A stretch of 64,000 bases of DNA from positions 124,001-188,000 of the forward strand of contig JAQXJP010000035.1 in NCBI GenBank assembly GCA_029008875.1, given 5' to 3'. Position 1 is the stretch's first letter. Every line of letters starts with the position of its first letter. A program made the translations under genes and the position numbers. The notes below the pieces were generated by a model. The model was not told the DNA's origin. It saw only the letters and a program-made list of their open reading frames with translations, and made no database searches. The DNA comes from Lachnospiraceae bacterium. GTDB lineage: Bacteria; Bacillota; Clostridia; Lachnospirales; Lachnospiraceae. Positions 27,919 to 36,736 of this stretch are shown here, piece after piece.

Positions 27919-28434
27919 CTATTCTGCTTTATTCTCCACTGCTTCCGTTGCATTATCCGCAGTTTCCGTCCCAGTGGCAGTGGTTTCCGTCTTGGCCGTA
28001 GCGCCCTCCGCCTCCTTGGCCGCCTTCATGGCAAGCGCCTTCTCCAACGCGGCTTTCTTGGCCGCCTCCTTTCGCGCTTCCTCCTCCGGATCAATCGGTT
28101 TTACCACCTCACAGCGTTCCTTTTTCGGTCCCGGCTCCTGATATCCCGGAACCAGGGACAGGCATTTCTTCGGGCACTTCTCCACGCAGTATCCGCACTG
28201 CACGCAGTCAAATCGATTGATGGTCCAGGTATTTTCCGCCTTTTTCACCTCGATGGCTCCCGGAGGACAGCTGCGCATACACATTCCGCACAGAATGCAC
28301 TCCTCAATCCGAATCTCCACATGTCCTCGGGTGCGCTCCGGATATTCCCTCGGAACCGCCGGGTAGGAGGTGGTTGCAGGCTTCGAAAACAAATTCTTCA
28401 GTACCTGTTTGGTAAATGGCATTATTTTTCCCAT
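27919..28434 (-). CDS. echF: Ech hydrogenase ferredoxin-type subunit EchF
   Basis: 171 residues. Two [4Fe-4S] motifs, CILCGMCMRSCP and CVQCGYCVEKCP, identify the 2x4Fe-4S polyferredoxin (NuoI-like) subunit that receives electrons from soluble ferredoxin. The last 60 residues are an unusual Ala/Glu/Lys/Thr-rich tail (EEEARKEAAKKAALEKALAM, then a Thr/Ala/Glu end) with no Cys; ordinary EchF proteins end soon after the second cluster. ATG at 28434 with GGAGG eight bases upstream. Confidence 0.9.
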   Translation of the reverse strand: MGKIMPFTKQVLKNLFSKPATTSYPAVPREYPERTRGHVEIRIEECILCGMCMRSCPPGAIEVKKAENTWTINRFDCVQCGYCVEKCPKKCLSLVPGYQEPGPKKERCEVVKPIDPEEEARKEAAKKAALEKALAMKAAKEAEGATAKTETTATGTETADNATEAVENKAE

Positions 28435-28450
28435 ATGCTCTCCCTCCGAT

Positions 28451-29533
28451 CTAACGTTCCGTACAACTGATACAAGGATCAATGGTCAATATCAATAGCG
28501 GCACATCGCCATACTGGCATCCCTGCAAGGTCTGTGTCAAGGCCGGAAGGTTGGCAAAGGTTGGCGTGCGCACACGCATACGGTCCAGGAACTTTGTCCC
28601 GTTGGTTCTGCTGTAGTAGAAGGCTTCCCCTCTCGGCTGCTCCAACCGCACAAAAGCCTCACCCTTGGTTGGGTTTCCTTTCACCGGAACGTTCAGCTCC
28701 GTGTCCGGAATCTTTGCGATACACTGTCTGATAATGTCAAAGGATTGGAATATCTCCCCGATACGAACCTCGCAACGCCCGTAGCTGTCACATTTATCCG
28801 AAGTAATCACCTCAAAGTCCATATCGTTATAGGCTGCATAGCCCTGTTTTCTCATATCCACTGCGATTCCCGACGCTCTTGCCATGGGCCCGGCAGCGCC
28901 GCGGCGGATCGCATCCTCCTCGGTGAGGATTCCGATGCCTTCCAGACGGGTGCGCACAGTGTAATCCTCCAAGAACACCTGGGTCATCTCCCGCACTTCC
29001 TTTTCGATTTGGTCGAACCGTTTCTGGAAATCCGCAAGCATCTCCTTGCTCATATCTTTTTTTACACCGCCGATCTGGTTCACGGAAAAAATGACACGTC
29101 CGCCGGTGGATTCCTCAAACATATCCAGAATCTGTTCCCGCAATCTCCAGGAATGCATAAACAGAGGCTCAAAGCCGAAACCGTCCGCCAGCAGGCCCAG
29201 CCACAGCAGATGGCTGTGAAGTCTTGACATCTCCATCCAGATGGTGCGGAGATACTCTGCACGTCTGGGCACTTCAAGCTGCATAATCTCCTCGATGGTC
29301 ATGCAGTAGCCCATGCCATGTCCGAAGGAACAGATTCCGCAAATGCGCTCCGCAACATAAGCCATCTCCTGAAAATCCTTCTTGGTCACGAGGCTCTCCA
29401 GACCGCGGTGAATGTATCCGATGGAGGGGATTGCCTGCAATACTTTTTCATCCTCCAGCACCAGATCCAGATGGATTGGTTCCGGCAGCACCGGATGCTG
29501 TGGTCCAAAAGGAACTACACTTTTCTTAGGCAT
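28451..29533 (-). CDS. echE: Ech [NiFe]-hydrogenase large subunit EchE
   Basis: 360 residues. Carries the NiFe active site: RICGIC (Cys65, Cys68) and DPCISC (Cys354, Cys357), so all four metal-binding cysteines are present, which distinguishes it from the related NuoD. It ends at Arg360, three residues after the last Cys; other hydrogenases have a C-terminal tail that is cut at this point. Start overlaps the end of echD by eight bases. It reduces protons (or oxidises H2) in the cytoplasmic arm of the complex. Confidence 0.95.
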   Translation of the reverse strand: MPKKSVVPFGPQHPVLPEPIHLDLVLEDEKVLQAIPSIGYIHRGLESLVTKKDFQEMAYVAERICGICSFGHGMGYCMTIEEIMQLEVPRRAEYLRTIWMEMSRLHSHLLWLGLLADGFGFEPLFMHSWRLREQILDMFEESTGGRVIFSVNQIGGVKKDMSKEMLADFQKRFDQIEKEVREMTQVFLEDYTVRTRLEGIGILTEEDAIRRGAAGPMARASGIAVDMRKQGYAAYNDMDFEVITSDKCDSYGRCEVRIGEIFQSFDIIRQCIAKIPDTELNVPVKGNPTKGEAFVRLEQPRGEAFYYSRTNGTKFLDRMRVRTPTFANLPALTQTLQGCQYGDVPLLILTIDPCISCTER

Positions 29534-29891
29534 TTTCTTCCTCCTCCTTCTTCATAAACGGTGCCGTCTCTTCAATGCGGTACAACTTGTCGTGGAAATC
29601 CACCTTGATCTGCTCCACATTCAGTCCGAACAGCTCATGCATCTCGTTCTCATAATAGATGGCGGAATTGTATACACGGGAGATACTGGGCACCTGTTCA
29701 TCCTTGCCCACCACCAATCGATAATTGTCAATCTCATAGCCGCTTGCAAAGGAGTAAGTCACTTCGTACTCCCCATCCACAAAAGCGCAGCAAATCTGAC
29801 ACAATCTCCACAGATTGTTTTTCTTCTCCATGATAATCGGGAGAAGATCTACTTTTTCAATTTTATATATATCCTTCTGAATCTCTTCCAT
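29526..29891 (-). CDS. echD: Ech hydrogenase subunit EchD (NuoC-like)
   Basis: 121 residues, shorter than NuoC as is usual in Ech. The C-terminal part SAIYYENEMHELFGLNVEQIKVDF is the recognisable 30-kDa-subunit signature (WFERE-like region EN-EMHELFG). It ends in a Lys/Glu run. It lies between echC and echE with gaps or overlap of less than 25 bases. Structural subunit of the cytoplasmic arm; no cofactor expected. Confidence 0.88.
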   Translation of the reverse strand: MEEIQKDIYKIEKVDLLPIIMEKKNNLWRLCQICCAFVDGEYEVTYSFASGYEIDNYRLVVGKDEQVPSISRVYNSAIYYENEMHELFGLNVEQIKVDFHDKLYRIEETAPFMKKEEEENA

Positions 29892-29911
29892 ACGAAAACT
29901 GTCTCCTCCAA

Positions 29912-30361
29912 TCAGCCCTTCTTGCTTTTCTTTTCCAGAGAGAAGGCCTTGGCCTTCTCCTCAAAAAGGGCAACTCCCTTTACCACGCCGTCAATGATGG
30001 ACTCCGGTCTCGCCGCACATCCCGGCACGTAGATATCCACCGGAATCACCGTGTCGGCTCCGCCCTTGATGTTGTAACATTCCTTGAAAATACCGCCGGT
30101 GCAGGCGCAGGTCCCCACCGCAATCACCACCTTGGGCTTTGGCATCTGCTCATAAATCTGTTTTACCACCTGCTCATTCTGGGAGTTGATTCCCCCGGTA
30201 ATCAGGAAAATATCCGCGTGCATGGGGTTTCCTGTGTTGATCACCCCAAAACGCTCCACATCGTATACCGGTGTGGTGCACGCAAGCACTTCGATATCAC
30301 ATCCGTTGCAGCTTGAACCATCATAATGGAGAAGCCATGGTGACTTATGTAAACTTGACAT
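29912..30361 (-). CDS. echC: Ech hydrogenase small subunit EchC
   Basis: 149 residues. NuoB-like electron-transfer subunit with one [4Fe-4S] cluster: CNGCD (Cys18, Cys21), TCACTGG and VPGCAARPE supply the ligands. It passes electrons from EchF to the NiFe centre in EchE. The Lys-rich C terminus is common in short versions. 12 bases after echB. Confidence 0.93.
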   Translation of the reverse strand: MSSLHKSPWLLHYDGSSCNGCDIEVLACTTPVYDVERFGVINTGNPMHADIFLITGGINSQNEQVVKQIYEQMPKPKVVIAVGTCACTGGIFKECYNIKGGADTVIPVDIYVPGCAARPESIIDGVVKGVALFEEKAKAFSLEKKSKKG

Positions 30362-30373
30362 TTTTCTCTCCTC

Positions 30374-31252
30374 CTAACGATTAATCAGCTCTAATATGAA
30401 TAAATTCAATCCGCCGCACACAATGGTTACACCCCACACCATCCGGAGCATCAACTGCCATTTTACACGGGCAGAACTGTTATCAATCAATATCTCAATG
30501 AAAAATACCACCAAAATCGCCACAATTCCGACGACGACGGAAAGGGGGTTCGGGGTCAGGAAAAAGAGTCCCGTAATCCCCAGCAAAAACACCATCTCAT
30601 ACCACTCCGTCAGCATGGTTGCCGCGTACTCGATACCAACCATCTCTGTGGTAACACCCTTAACCACCTCCTGGTGGGCATGGTGCGCCGTGGAGAGATC
30701 GAAAGGGGATTTGCGGAACTTCACCGTCAGGATGAAAGCAAACCCCAAAAAGAATCCCGGTGCCATGGCAATGGTGGGGGTGCTGCAGGCCACGATATCA
30801 CTCACCATAAAAGTTCCGTTAACCAGGTAAAAACCTACCGCTGTCAGCAGGAGCATGGGCTCGATGGCCATCATCTGCATCAGCTCTCTGTGGGTTCCCT
30901 GGGTGCTGAAGGGTGAGTGGGTGGATGTGGACGCCAACACCAAAAACATCTCGGAAGTAGAGAGGGAGAACAGACACATCAGCATATCAAAGCCCGCGAA
31001 GAACAACACACCTGTCAAAATCACAAAGAACAGGTAGGTGAAGATCATCAACAGCTGAATCTTGTTGGCAGACATGAACTGTTTCTCCAAAAGTTTTTTC
31101 ATATCGTAGAAGGGCTGCAGGATGGAAGGTCCCTTGCGCCCCTGCATCCGCGCGGAAATCTTGCGGTCAAGGCCGTCCAAAAGTCCGCCGATTACCGGTG
31201 CAAAAACAACATATGCCACTGCAAAAATAATTCGTAATGTAACCGTATTCAT
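30374..31252 (-). CDS. echB: Ech hydrogenase membrane subunit EchB (NuoH-like)
   Basis: 292 residues with about eight transmembrane helices. The first loop GLDRKISARMQGRKGPSILQP is the NuoH signature that contacts the hydrophilic arm, and Glu/Asp in the membrane (for example TAHHAHQEVVKG region and EWYEMVFL) fit the proton path. The ATG at 31252 shares its first base with the stop of echA (TAATG); a longer frame to 31279 is unlikely. Couples electron transfer to ion movement. Confidence 0.93.
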   Translation of the reverse strand: MNTVTLRIIFAVAYVVFAPVIGGLLDGLDRKISARMQGRKGPSILQPFYDMKKLLEKQFMSANKIQLLMIFTYLFFVILTGVLFFAGFDMLMCLFSLSTSEMFLVLASTSTHSPFSTQGTHRELMQMMAIEPMLLLTAVGFYLVNGTFMVSDIVACSTPTIAMAPGFFLGFAFILTVKFRKSPFDLSTAHHAHQEVVKGVTTEMVGIEYAATMLTEWYEMVFLLGITGLFFLTPNPLSVVVGIVAILVVFFIEILIDNSSARVKWQLMLRMVWGVTIVCGGLNLFILELINR

Positions 31253-33171
31253 TATAGCGCACCTCCTATTATAACACATAAATGCACCACAATAATAAAG
31301 GCGCCGATAATGACAGATGGGGTAAAGAGCTTCTTCTCTCCCAGGTAATCCTCCAAATACCAGTTGGACACCTGCAATTCCTTGGGATTGCCCACTGCGT
31401 CATTGAAATTCTTGTTGTCCCCGGAATTCACACCGCCCATATATGCGAGCACTTCCTTGTCCACCGTATGTCTGGTAATCAGATAGTTGATCATGGGAAC
31501 AATGAAAACCGCACAAATCATGACAACCATGATGATGATATTTCCCTCGGAGATTACCGGGCTGCTGAACCCGTACATATCCATCATCAAAGGCTCGATA
31601 ATGTGGCGAGACAAATACGGGAATCCCACACACAGGGCAATCAGCAAAAAGGCGTGGAAAAACATGGAAACATACTCATTGGGCTTGGTCAAATCCCGAT
31701 CCCGCTTATCGCTTACTCCCAGGATCTTGGCAAACCACTTGGTCCAGTAAAACATGGTGGTTGCGGAGCCGAAGCAGATGAACAGTACCATCAGCGTGCT
31801 GGGCGCATCCACAAAAGCCTTAAGAGCCGCCCACTTGGAGATCAGCATACCAAACGGTGCCAGGAACATACCCGCAATTCCTACCATCAGAATAAATGCC
31901 AGCTTCGGATACCGGTTGGCAAGTCCCTGCATATCCTCCACATCCCGGCTTCCCGTGGTGTTCTCAATGGCTCCCACACACTGGAACAGCATGGACTTGG
32001 ATACCGCATGGAAGATAACCAGGAAAACGGCAGCCCAGATGGTCTCCTGATAACCGGCTCCGGCACAGGCCACAATCAAGCCCAGATTAGAGATGGTGGA
32101 ATAAGCCAACACCTTCTTGCCGTCACTCTGTGCGATTGCCAGGCAGGACGCGGAAAGGAACGTAAATCCGCCAACCAGATACACCATTTGTCCCACATAA
32201 TTTCCGTTCATTGCAAGGGCAAGGCGAATCAGCAGGTACACACCCGCCTTCACCATGGTTGCACTATGTAACAGCGCGGAGGACGGTGTCGGCGCCACCA
32301 TTGCCCCCAGAAGCCATCCGGAAAACGGGAACTGGGCAGACTTGGTCAGAGCCGCAAACGCAAGCAGTGCAATCGGCACCAGCGCCGCGTAAGTCGGATT
32401 TGCCACCGCAATATCGATGGCATCGTACAAATCCGTGGTACCGTACACCTGAATCAGGTAAGAGATGGCAACCGCGATTCCGAGACCGCCCAGCAAATTC
32501 ATCCACAGGGCCTTGAAGGAATTGTCAATGGCCTCCTGAGTCCTGGTGTACCCAATCAACAGGAAAGAGGTAATGCTGGTAATCTCCCAGAAGAAATACA
32601 TCCAAACCAGACTTGCGGAAAATACCAGCCCAAACATCGCCCCGTAAAATACGAAGATCATGGCCATGAAAAAGCTTCTCCGGTCCTTCAGCTCCTTGTG
32701 GTGATGGATATGGTAACCATGCATGTATCCCATCGCATAAATTCCGATTGCCACACCGATGATTCCGATGATAAGGACCATAATCAATGTGAGCCAGTCA
32801 AAGCGCAATCTGTAATTCTCCGTCACCTCCGGTCCGAAAAGCTCCATCCATGCCACCAAAAGTGTCTGCACGATGGACAGGAGAGAGATAACCGTCTTCT
32901 TATGCTTGATGCACTGGTAGATGACCAGGCCCATGAGCAAAAAGTCGCCCACGAGAATCAATTTATCGAACACCTCCACATACGGCAGATCGAAGACGAT
33001 GGCTTCCCCTCCGTTTCGATACCACATGACGCAGGTGCAAATGGACAGCACCGTCACCAATGCTCCTCCGACATATACCGTAGCGCGTCTCACTTTACTC
33101 TTGTGAATCACGGCCGGTATGATTGCCCACAAAAACGGCAGGCAAATCAGAGCCGCAACCATTTTTTCCAT
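31252..33171 (-). CDS. echA: Ech hydrogenase proton-pumping subunit EchA (NuoL-like)
   Basis: 639 residues, about 16 hydrophobic segments. Antiporter-type Mrp/NuoL domain: the core ALTKSAQFPFSGWLLGAMVAPTP with the conserved Lys and Pro breaks is at about residues 275-300, and SALLHSATMVKAGVYLL follows. It would move H+ (or Na+) as electrons flow from ferredoxin to H+. First gene of the operon; GGAGG lies nine bases upstream and a clear promoter at 33217-33245. Confidence 0.93.
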   Translation of the reverse strand: MEKMVAALICLPFLWAIIPAVIHKSKVRRATVYVGGALVTVLSICTCVMWYRNGGEAIVFDLPYVEVFDKLILVGDFLLMGLVIYQCIKHKKTVISLLSIVQTLLVAWMELFGPEVTENYRLRFDWLTLIMVLIIGIIGVAIGIYAMGYMHGYHIHHHKELKDRRSFFMAMIFVFYGAMFGLVFSASLVWMYFFWEITSITSFLLIGYTRTQEAIDNSFKALWMNLLGGLGIAVAISYLIQVYGTTDLYDAIDIAVANPTYAALVPIALLAFAALTKSAQFPFSGWLLGAMVAPTPSSALLHSATMVKAGVYLLIRLALAMNGNYVGQMVYLVGGFTFLSASCLAIAQSDGKKVLAYSTISNLGLIVACAGAGYQETIWAAVFLVIFHAVSKSMLFQCVGAIENTTGSRDVEDMQGLANRYPKLAFILMVGIAGMFLAPFGMLISKWAALKAFVDAPSTLMVLFICFGSATTMFYWTKWFAKILGVSDKRDRDLTKPNEYVSMFFHAFLLIALCVGFPYLSRHIIEPLMMDMYGFSSPVISEGNIIIMVVMICAVFIVPMINYLITRHTVDKEVLAYMGGVNSGDNKNFNDAVGNPKELQVSNWYLEDYLGEKKLFTPSVIIGAFIIVVHLCVIIGGAL

Positions 33172-33216
33172 AACACATAACCTCCATAAACAGTAATCTG
33201 TTTCTCAAACTAACCT

Positions 33217-33245
33217 ATTATACCATTCCTTAAGTACGGTTGTAA
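33217..33245 (-). promoter_or_regulatory. Promoter of the ech-hyp operon
   Basis: Minus strand: TTACAA (33245-33240), 17-base spacer, TATAAT (33222-33217), about 45 bases upstream of echA. Confidence 0.7.
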
Positions 33246-33293
33246 TTGTACCTCTTGCATAAAAACTCGTCTCGAGAAATGTGCGAAATCTAC

Positions 33294-33366
33294 AAAAAAA
33301 GTAGGGACTTTTCTTCTGTCCCCTGCCTTGCTTCTCGCAGGCAGGAGACAAAAAATACGTCCCTAC
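33294..33366 (-). terminator. Terminator hairpin of the kinase-like gene, MITE-like
   Basis: GTAGGGAC (33301-33308) pairs with GTCCCTAC (33359-33366), TGTC with GACA, and CCTGCCT with AGGCAGG inside. On the minus strand seven T follow (33300-33294), so it should terminate transcription of the kinase-like gene before the ech promoter. Its ends match those of the 1-kb element at 21720-22719 (TA-GGGAC-N2-TTCTTCTGTC against TA-GGGASG-TTCCTTCTGTC), and it also provides the TAG stop of the upstream gene. Confidence 0.7.
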
Positions 33367-34343
33367 TTAAACATGCTCTTGATCATATCCACGCAACCAC
33401 GGATTCCGTAGGTTCCGGAATTGATGCACAAATCATAATTGGAGGCCTTGCCCCATGTTCTGCCGGTATAGTAATGATACCGCTTCATATGCTTGGCATC
33501 CTGCTTCATCATCAGCTTGGTAGCCGCCTTCGCATCCAAATGGGGATTGATCTCCATGATGCGGTGCAACCTCACAACCGTGGGTGCTGTGATAAAGATA
33601 CTGATATGGGGAATGTTGTGGTTGGACAAAATGGCATCCGCGCAACGCCCCATGATAATGAAATCCTCTTCCCGCGCTTTTTGCAGAATCAGCTTGCTGG
33701 TAAGGAAAAACTCTGCATCCCGCTTGGGAATTCCGTGATAGTGCCTAAAGTTGTCAAAATACTCCTTGGCCAGATTCCGGTGTGCGCTCTGTCTGTCCAG
33801 GTCGTCCTGGGAGATTACGGTTCCGTCCTCCGTCTCAAGGCGCTTCAACACCTCATCCATGATGGACACATCATAGAAGTTCATCTGCAACTCATCCGCC
33901 AGGGTAAATCCAATCTCGCTTCCGGCAGAGCCGAAGGTTCGGCTGATGCACACGATCACATGCTGTTTCTCCCCGAATCGTTCCTTCAAATTGAGCACAT
34001 TCAGGCCGGCCATTCTGGAATCCATAATATCTCCCGCCGCAAAACTGGTGGGAAGTTCCATCAGTTCCTTCAGAAGGGCATCATACTTGATCATGATCTC
34101 CTTGCGCTTCGGCTTGTTGGTAATGGTGCGGGCCATATTGGAGATCAGGGCCAGCTCACTGCGAATCAAATAGCCCTGTTCCCGGACCATCATGGTTTTC
34201 ATCAGTTCCGAAACCATACGCTCCTTGCTGCCGTTGAATACACGGCCCAGAGAGGATCCTACCGCCTCGTAGACCTCCGTATCCAAATCGTAGATTCTCT
34301 CCGCCAGCTCACGGAAATATTTATCATCATATATTCTTTCCAT
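33363..34343 (-). CDS. Cytidylate-kinase-like protein with extra N-terminal domain
   Basis: 326 residues. The C-terminal two thirds, from HVIVCISRTFGSAGSEIGFTLA (about residue 127), matches the cytidylate kinase-2 family of Firmicutes, with GSAGSEIG as the phosphate-binding loop and DFIIMGRCADAIL as a later conserved stretch. The first 120 residues are a helical domain without a motif I recognise. The phosphate acceptor is unknown. It starts ten bases after the antiporter gene ends, so they are cotranscribed. The TAG stop is contributed by the adjacent hairpin. Confidence 0.75.
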   Translation of the reverse strand: MERIYDDKYFRELAERIYDLDTEVYEAVGSSLGRVFNGSKERMVSELMKTMMVREQGYLIRSELALISNMARTITNKPKRKEIMIKYDALLKELMELPTSFAAGDIMDSRMAGLNVLNLKERFGEKQHVIVCISRTFGSAGSEIGFTLADELQMNFYDVSIMDEVLKRLETEDGTVISQDDLDRQSAHRNLAKEYFDNFRHYHGIPKRDAEFFLTSKLILQKAREEDFIIMGRCADAILSNHNIPHISIFITAPTVVRLHRIMEINPHLDAKAATKLMMKQDAKHMKRYHYYTGRTWGKASNYDLCINSGTYGIRGCVDMIKSMFK

Positions 34344-34353
34344 TGCGGACCTC

Positions 34354-35793
34354 CTACAAGAAGAAAATTAAGGTATCCACGATAAACGTCGGAATCAGGA
34401 TACACAGTGACCACAACATATACCCGAAGAAGGAAGGCATTCGAATACCGTTTTCATCGGAAATGGATTTTACCATAAAGTTCGGAGCGTTTCCGATGTA
34501 GGTGTTTGCACCCATAAATACGGCGCCGCAGGAGATTGCCATAAGCATCTTAACAGGCACGATTCCCAGCGTTGTGGAGATACCCTCCGCAAAACCCATA
34601 GCCCCTGCAGTTGTCAGGAACACCAGATAGGTAGGTGTGTTATCCAGGAAGCTTGACAACGCACCGGTAATCCAAAACATCTGGAACGGATGCTCCAGGC
34701 CCAGGGAAGCCCCCGCGCTCTTCAGAATCATCAGTGCTGGCTGCATGGTGATAAAAATACCGATAAACAGCGTAGCAACCTCCTGGATTGCGCTCCAGGT
34801 AAAGTGGTTCTGCTTGCGGATGGAGCAGTCCGTCGTCTTGAAGGACAGCCACGCCGCAAGGAGGATAATGGCCATCTCAACCACGGAGGTCCATCCCAGG
34901 ACCACATCCCCAAACAAATGGATTCCCGGTACATTCTTAAGAACGGTAACCGGAAGCACACCGCTTAAGATAACCGCAGTGATAATCATCGCGATGAAAA
35001 GCAAATTGTGGGCTCCCTTAATCCGAAGAAGCGGAGCCTCCGGGTCATACTTGGGCATGGCGCCCCGGGCTATCTCTTTCCGGTAGAAAAACTGGTCGAT
35101 AAAATAAAACACGACCAGCAAAATCACCATATTCACCAGCAAAACCGGAAACAGCCGCATGCTCCAGAAAAAGCTGACCCCTCTGGAAAATCCCATCAAA
35201 AGGGGTGGATCCCCGATGGGGGTCAGACATCCCCCGATATTGGAAATCAGGAAAATGAAAAACACCATAATATGCTTACGGTCTTTTCTCCAGGAATTCA
35301 TCTTGATCATGGGGCGGACCAAAAGCATACTTGCACCGGTTGTCCCAAGCCAGCTGGAAAGCAGTGTACCGATGGCCAGAAGCATCACGTTCACCCTGGG
35401 GGAACCCGCCAGATTGCCCTCCACCTTGATGTTGCCGGCAACACAGTACAGGCCGAACAATAATACAATAAAGGTCAGATAATCATTGACAATGCATTCC
35501 AGCACTGTCTCAAACATGGTTCCTGCTCCATAGAAAATCGCAAAGGGAACGATGAACAGTACACACCATAAAATCACTGCATACTGCCTGTTTCTCTCCC
35601 ACCAGGCCTCTTTTACGAGAGGGAAAATTGCGATACACAAAAGTAAACCAGCGAAGGGAATGCACATCCAGAGCGGAGGAACAACTCCCGTTGTTGTCAC
35701 AGTCTCACCAGCTGTCTCCGCCGCCTGCGCCAGCAACGGATTCACTGTCAAAAATACAAGCAGACTGCTCAAAAAAGCTGCCACTTTCTTCAT
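34354..35793 (-). CDS. NhaD/ArsB-superfamily ion transporter (putative Na+/H+ antiporter)
   Basis: 479 residues, about 12 transmembrane helices. Hydrophobic start with a possible cleavable signal (LLAQAAETAGE). Motifs of the ion-transporter superfamily include NIGGCLTPIGDPPLLMGF (about residues 190-207) and FLDNTPTYLVFL (about 390-400), which are typical of NhaD-like proteins. Probably exchanges Na+ for H+; an organic-anion role is possible. It could use the ion gradient made by Ech nearby, but that is inference. Cotranscribed with the kinase-like gene. Confidence 0.82.
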   Translation of the reverse strand: MKKVAAFLSSLLVFLTVNPLLAQAAETAGETVTTTGVVPPLWMCIPFAGLLLCIAIFPLVKEAWWERNRQYAVILWCVLFIVPFAIFYGAGTMFETVLECIVNDYLTFIVLLFGLYCVAGNIKVEGNLAGSPRVNVMLLAIGTLLSSWLGTTGASMLLVRPMIKMNSWRKDRKHIMVFFIFLISNIGGCLTPIGDPPLLMGFSRGVSFFWSMRLFPVLLVNMVILLVVFYFIDQFFYRKEIARGAMPKYDPEAPLLRIKGAHNLLFIAMIITAVILSGVLPVTVLKNVPGIHLFGDVVLGWTSVVEMAIILLAAWLSFKTTDCSIRKQNHFTWSAIQEVATLFIGIFITMQPALMILKSAGASLGLEHPFQMFWITGALSSFLDNTPTYLVFLTTAGAMGFAEGISTTLGIVPVKMLMAISCGAVFMGANTYIGNAPNFMVKSISDENGIRMPSFFGYMLWSLCILIPTFIVDTLIFFL

Positions 35794-35865
35794 AATTACT
35801 CACCTCATCTTCCGTCACTTTTTACGTCCCTTCAATTTTACTCTTCGAAAGAAATAATGCAATTG

Positions 35866-36633
35866 TTAAAATGACCAACTTGTGAAGTTTTTAACAACAT
35901 AATTTGCATCTTTTGCCATATCGTTTTTCGGCGAGATATTTGAATAGACATAAAAGGTGTCCATATCCACCGACCTTGCCCCGGCAATGTCGGTTTTTGA
36001 GTCATTTCCCACAAAAAGAGCTCGTCTCACATCGATCTGATGTTTGTCGATGAGAGCATCATAAAAACGTTTATCCGGCTTCTTGGTCTGGAAATCGGAC
36101 GAGATGAAAATGTCGTCGAAATATTTGGCGATTCCCAGCACATGCATCTCATATTCCGTAAAGATGCGCTGCGCGTTGGACAGCAGATAAACCTTTTTCC
36201 CCGCTTGCTTCAACCCCGCGAGCATCTCTTCGGTGCCCGGGTACACGCGCACATACTCCGTGGACAATACGCGGAAAAACTGGCCGGTGTGGACAGCCAG
36301 CGCCTCGTCCGCCTCCACTCCCTTTTCCTGGTAAAGTTCTGCAAACACATCCGTGATCTCAATCTCCGGAGACGCCTCGTGGGAATAGTGGGGATCCTCC
36401 TCCAAGGTCATTTTCAGTTTCTGTTCCTTGCCTCTTACCTTATTCTCATAGGCATTCTTCAGTTCTTCCCAATCATAGAGGGCATCATAGTAGCCGTAAA
36501 ATAGTGCGAGCTTCTCCCACAGTATACGGTCACCCTCCTCCGTGTGGATATCCACCAGTGTCCCATACAGATCGAACACGTAGGTATCGTAATTCATCGG
36601 AAGCTTTGCGCTTTCATTTTTCTTTTGAAACAT
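35866..36633 (-). CDS. HAD-superfamily hydrolase, YjjG/haloacid dehalogenase-like
   Basis: 255 residues. Motif I is VFDLYGTLVD (nucleophile Asp21, with Tyr instead of the usual second Asp-flanking residue), motif II YLLSNAQ, motif III Lys in TKKPDKRFYD, motif IV VGNDSKTDIAGA. A helical cap lies between motifs I and II (about 30-120). Likely a cytosolic phosphatase for small phosphorylated metabolites; the substrate is unknown. ATG at 36633 with AAAGGG upstream; the internal Met13 lacks a ribosome site. A TATAAT is present at 36705-36700 without a good -35. Confidence 0.82.
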   Translation of the reverse strand: MFQKKNESAKLPMNYDTYVFDLYGTLVDIHTEEGDRILWEKLALFYGYYDALYDWEELKNAYENKVRGKEQKLKMTLEEDPHYSHEASPEIEITDVFAELYQEKGVEADEALAVHTGQFFRVLSTEYVRVYPGTEEMLAGLKQAGKKVYLLSNAQRIFTEYEMHVLGIAKYFDDIFISSDFQTKKPDKRFYDALIDKHQIDVRRALFVGNDSKTDIAGARSVDMDTFYVYSNISPKNDMAKDANYVVKNFTSWSF

Positions 36634-36736
36634 ACTCTTCCCTTTCTCTCATCCTCGTATTATCCTATTTCCCGCTTTGCCGGCGGAAATCATAGTCTTA
36701 TTATATCCGAAAACACAGAATGTTACCACAGATAAA

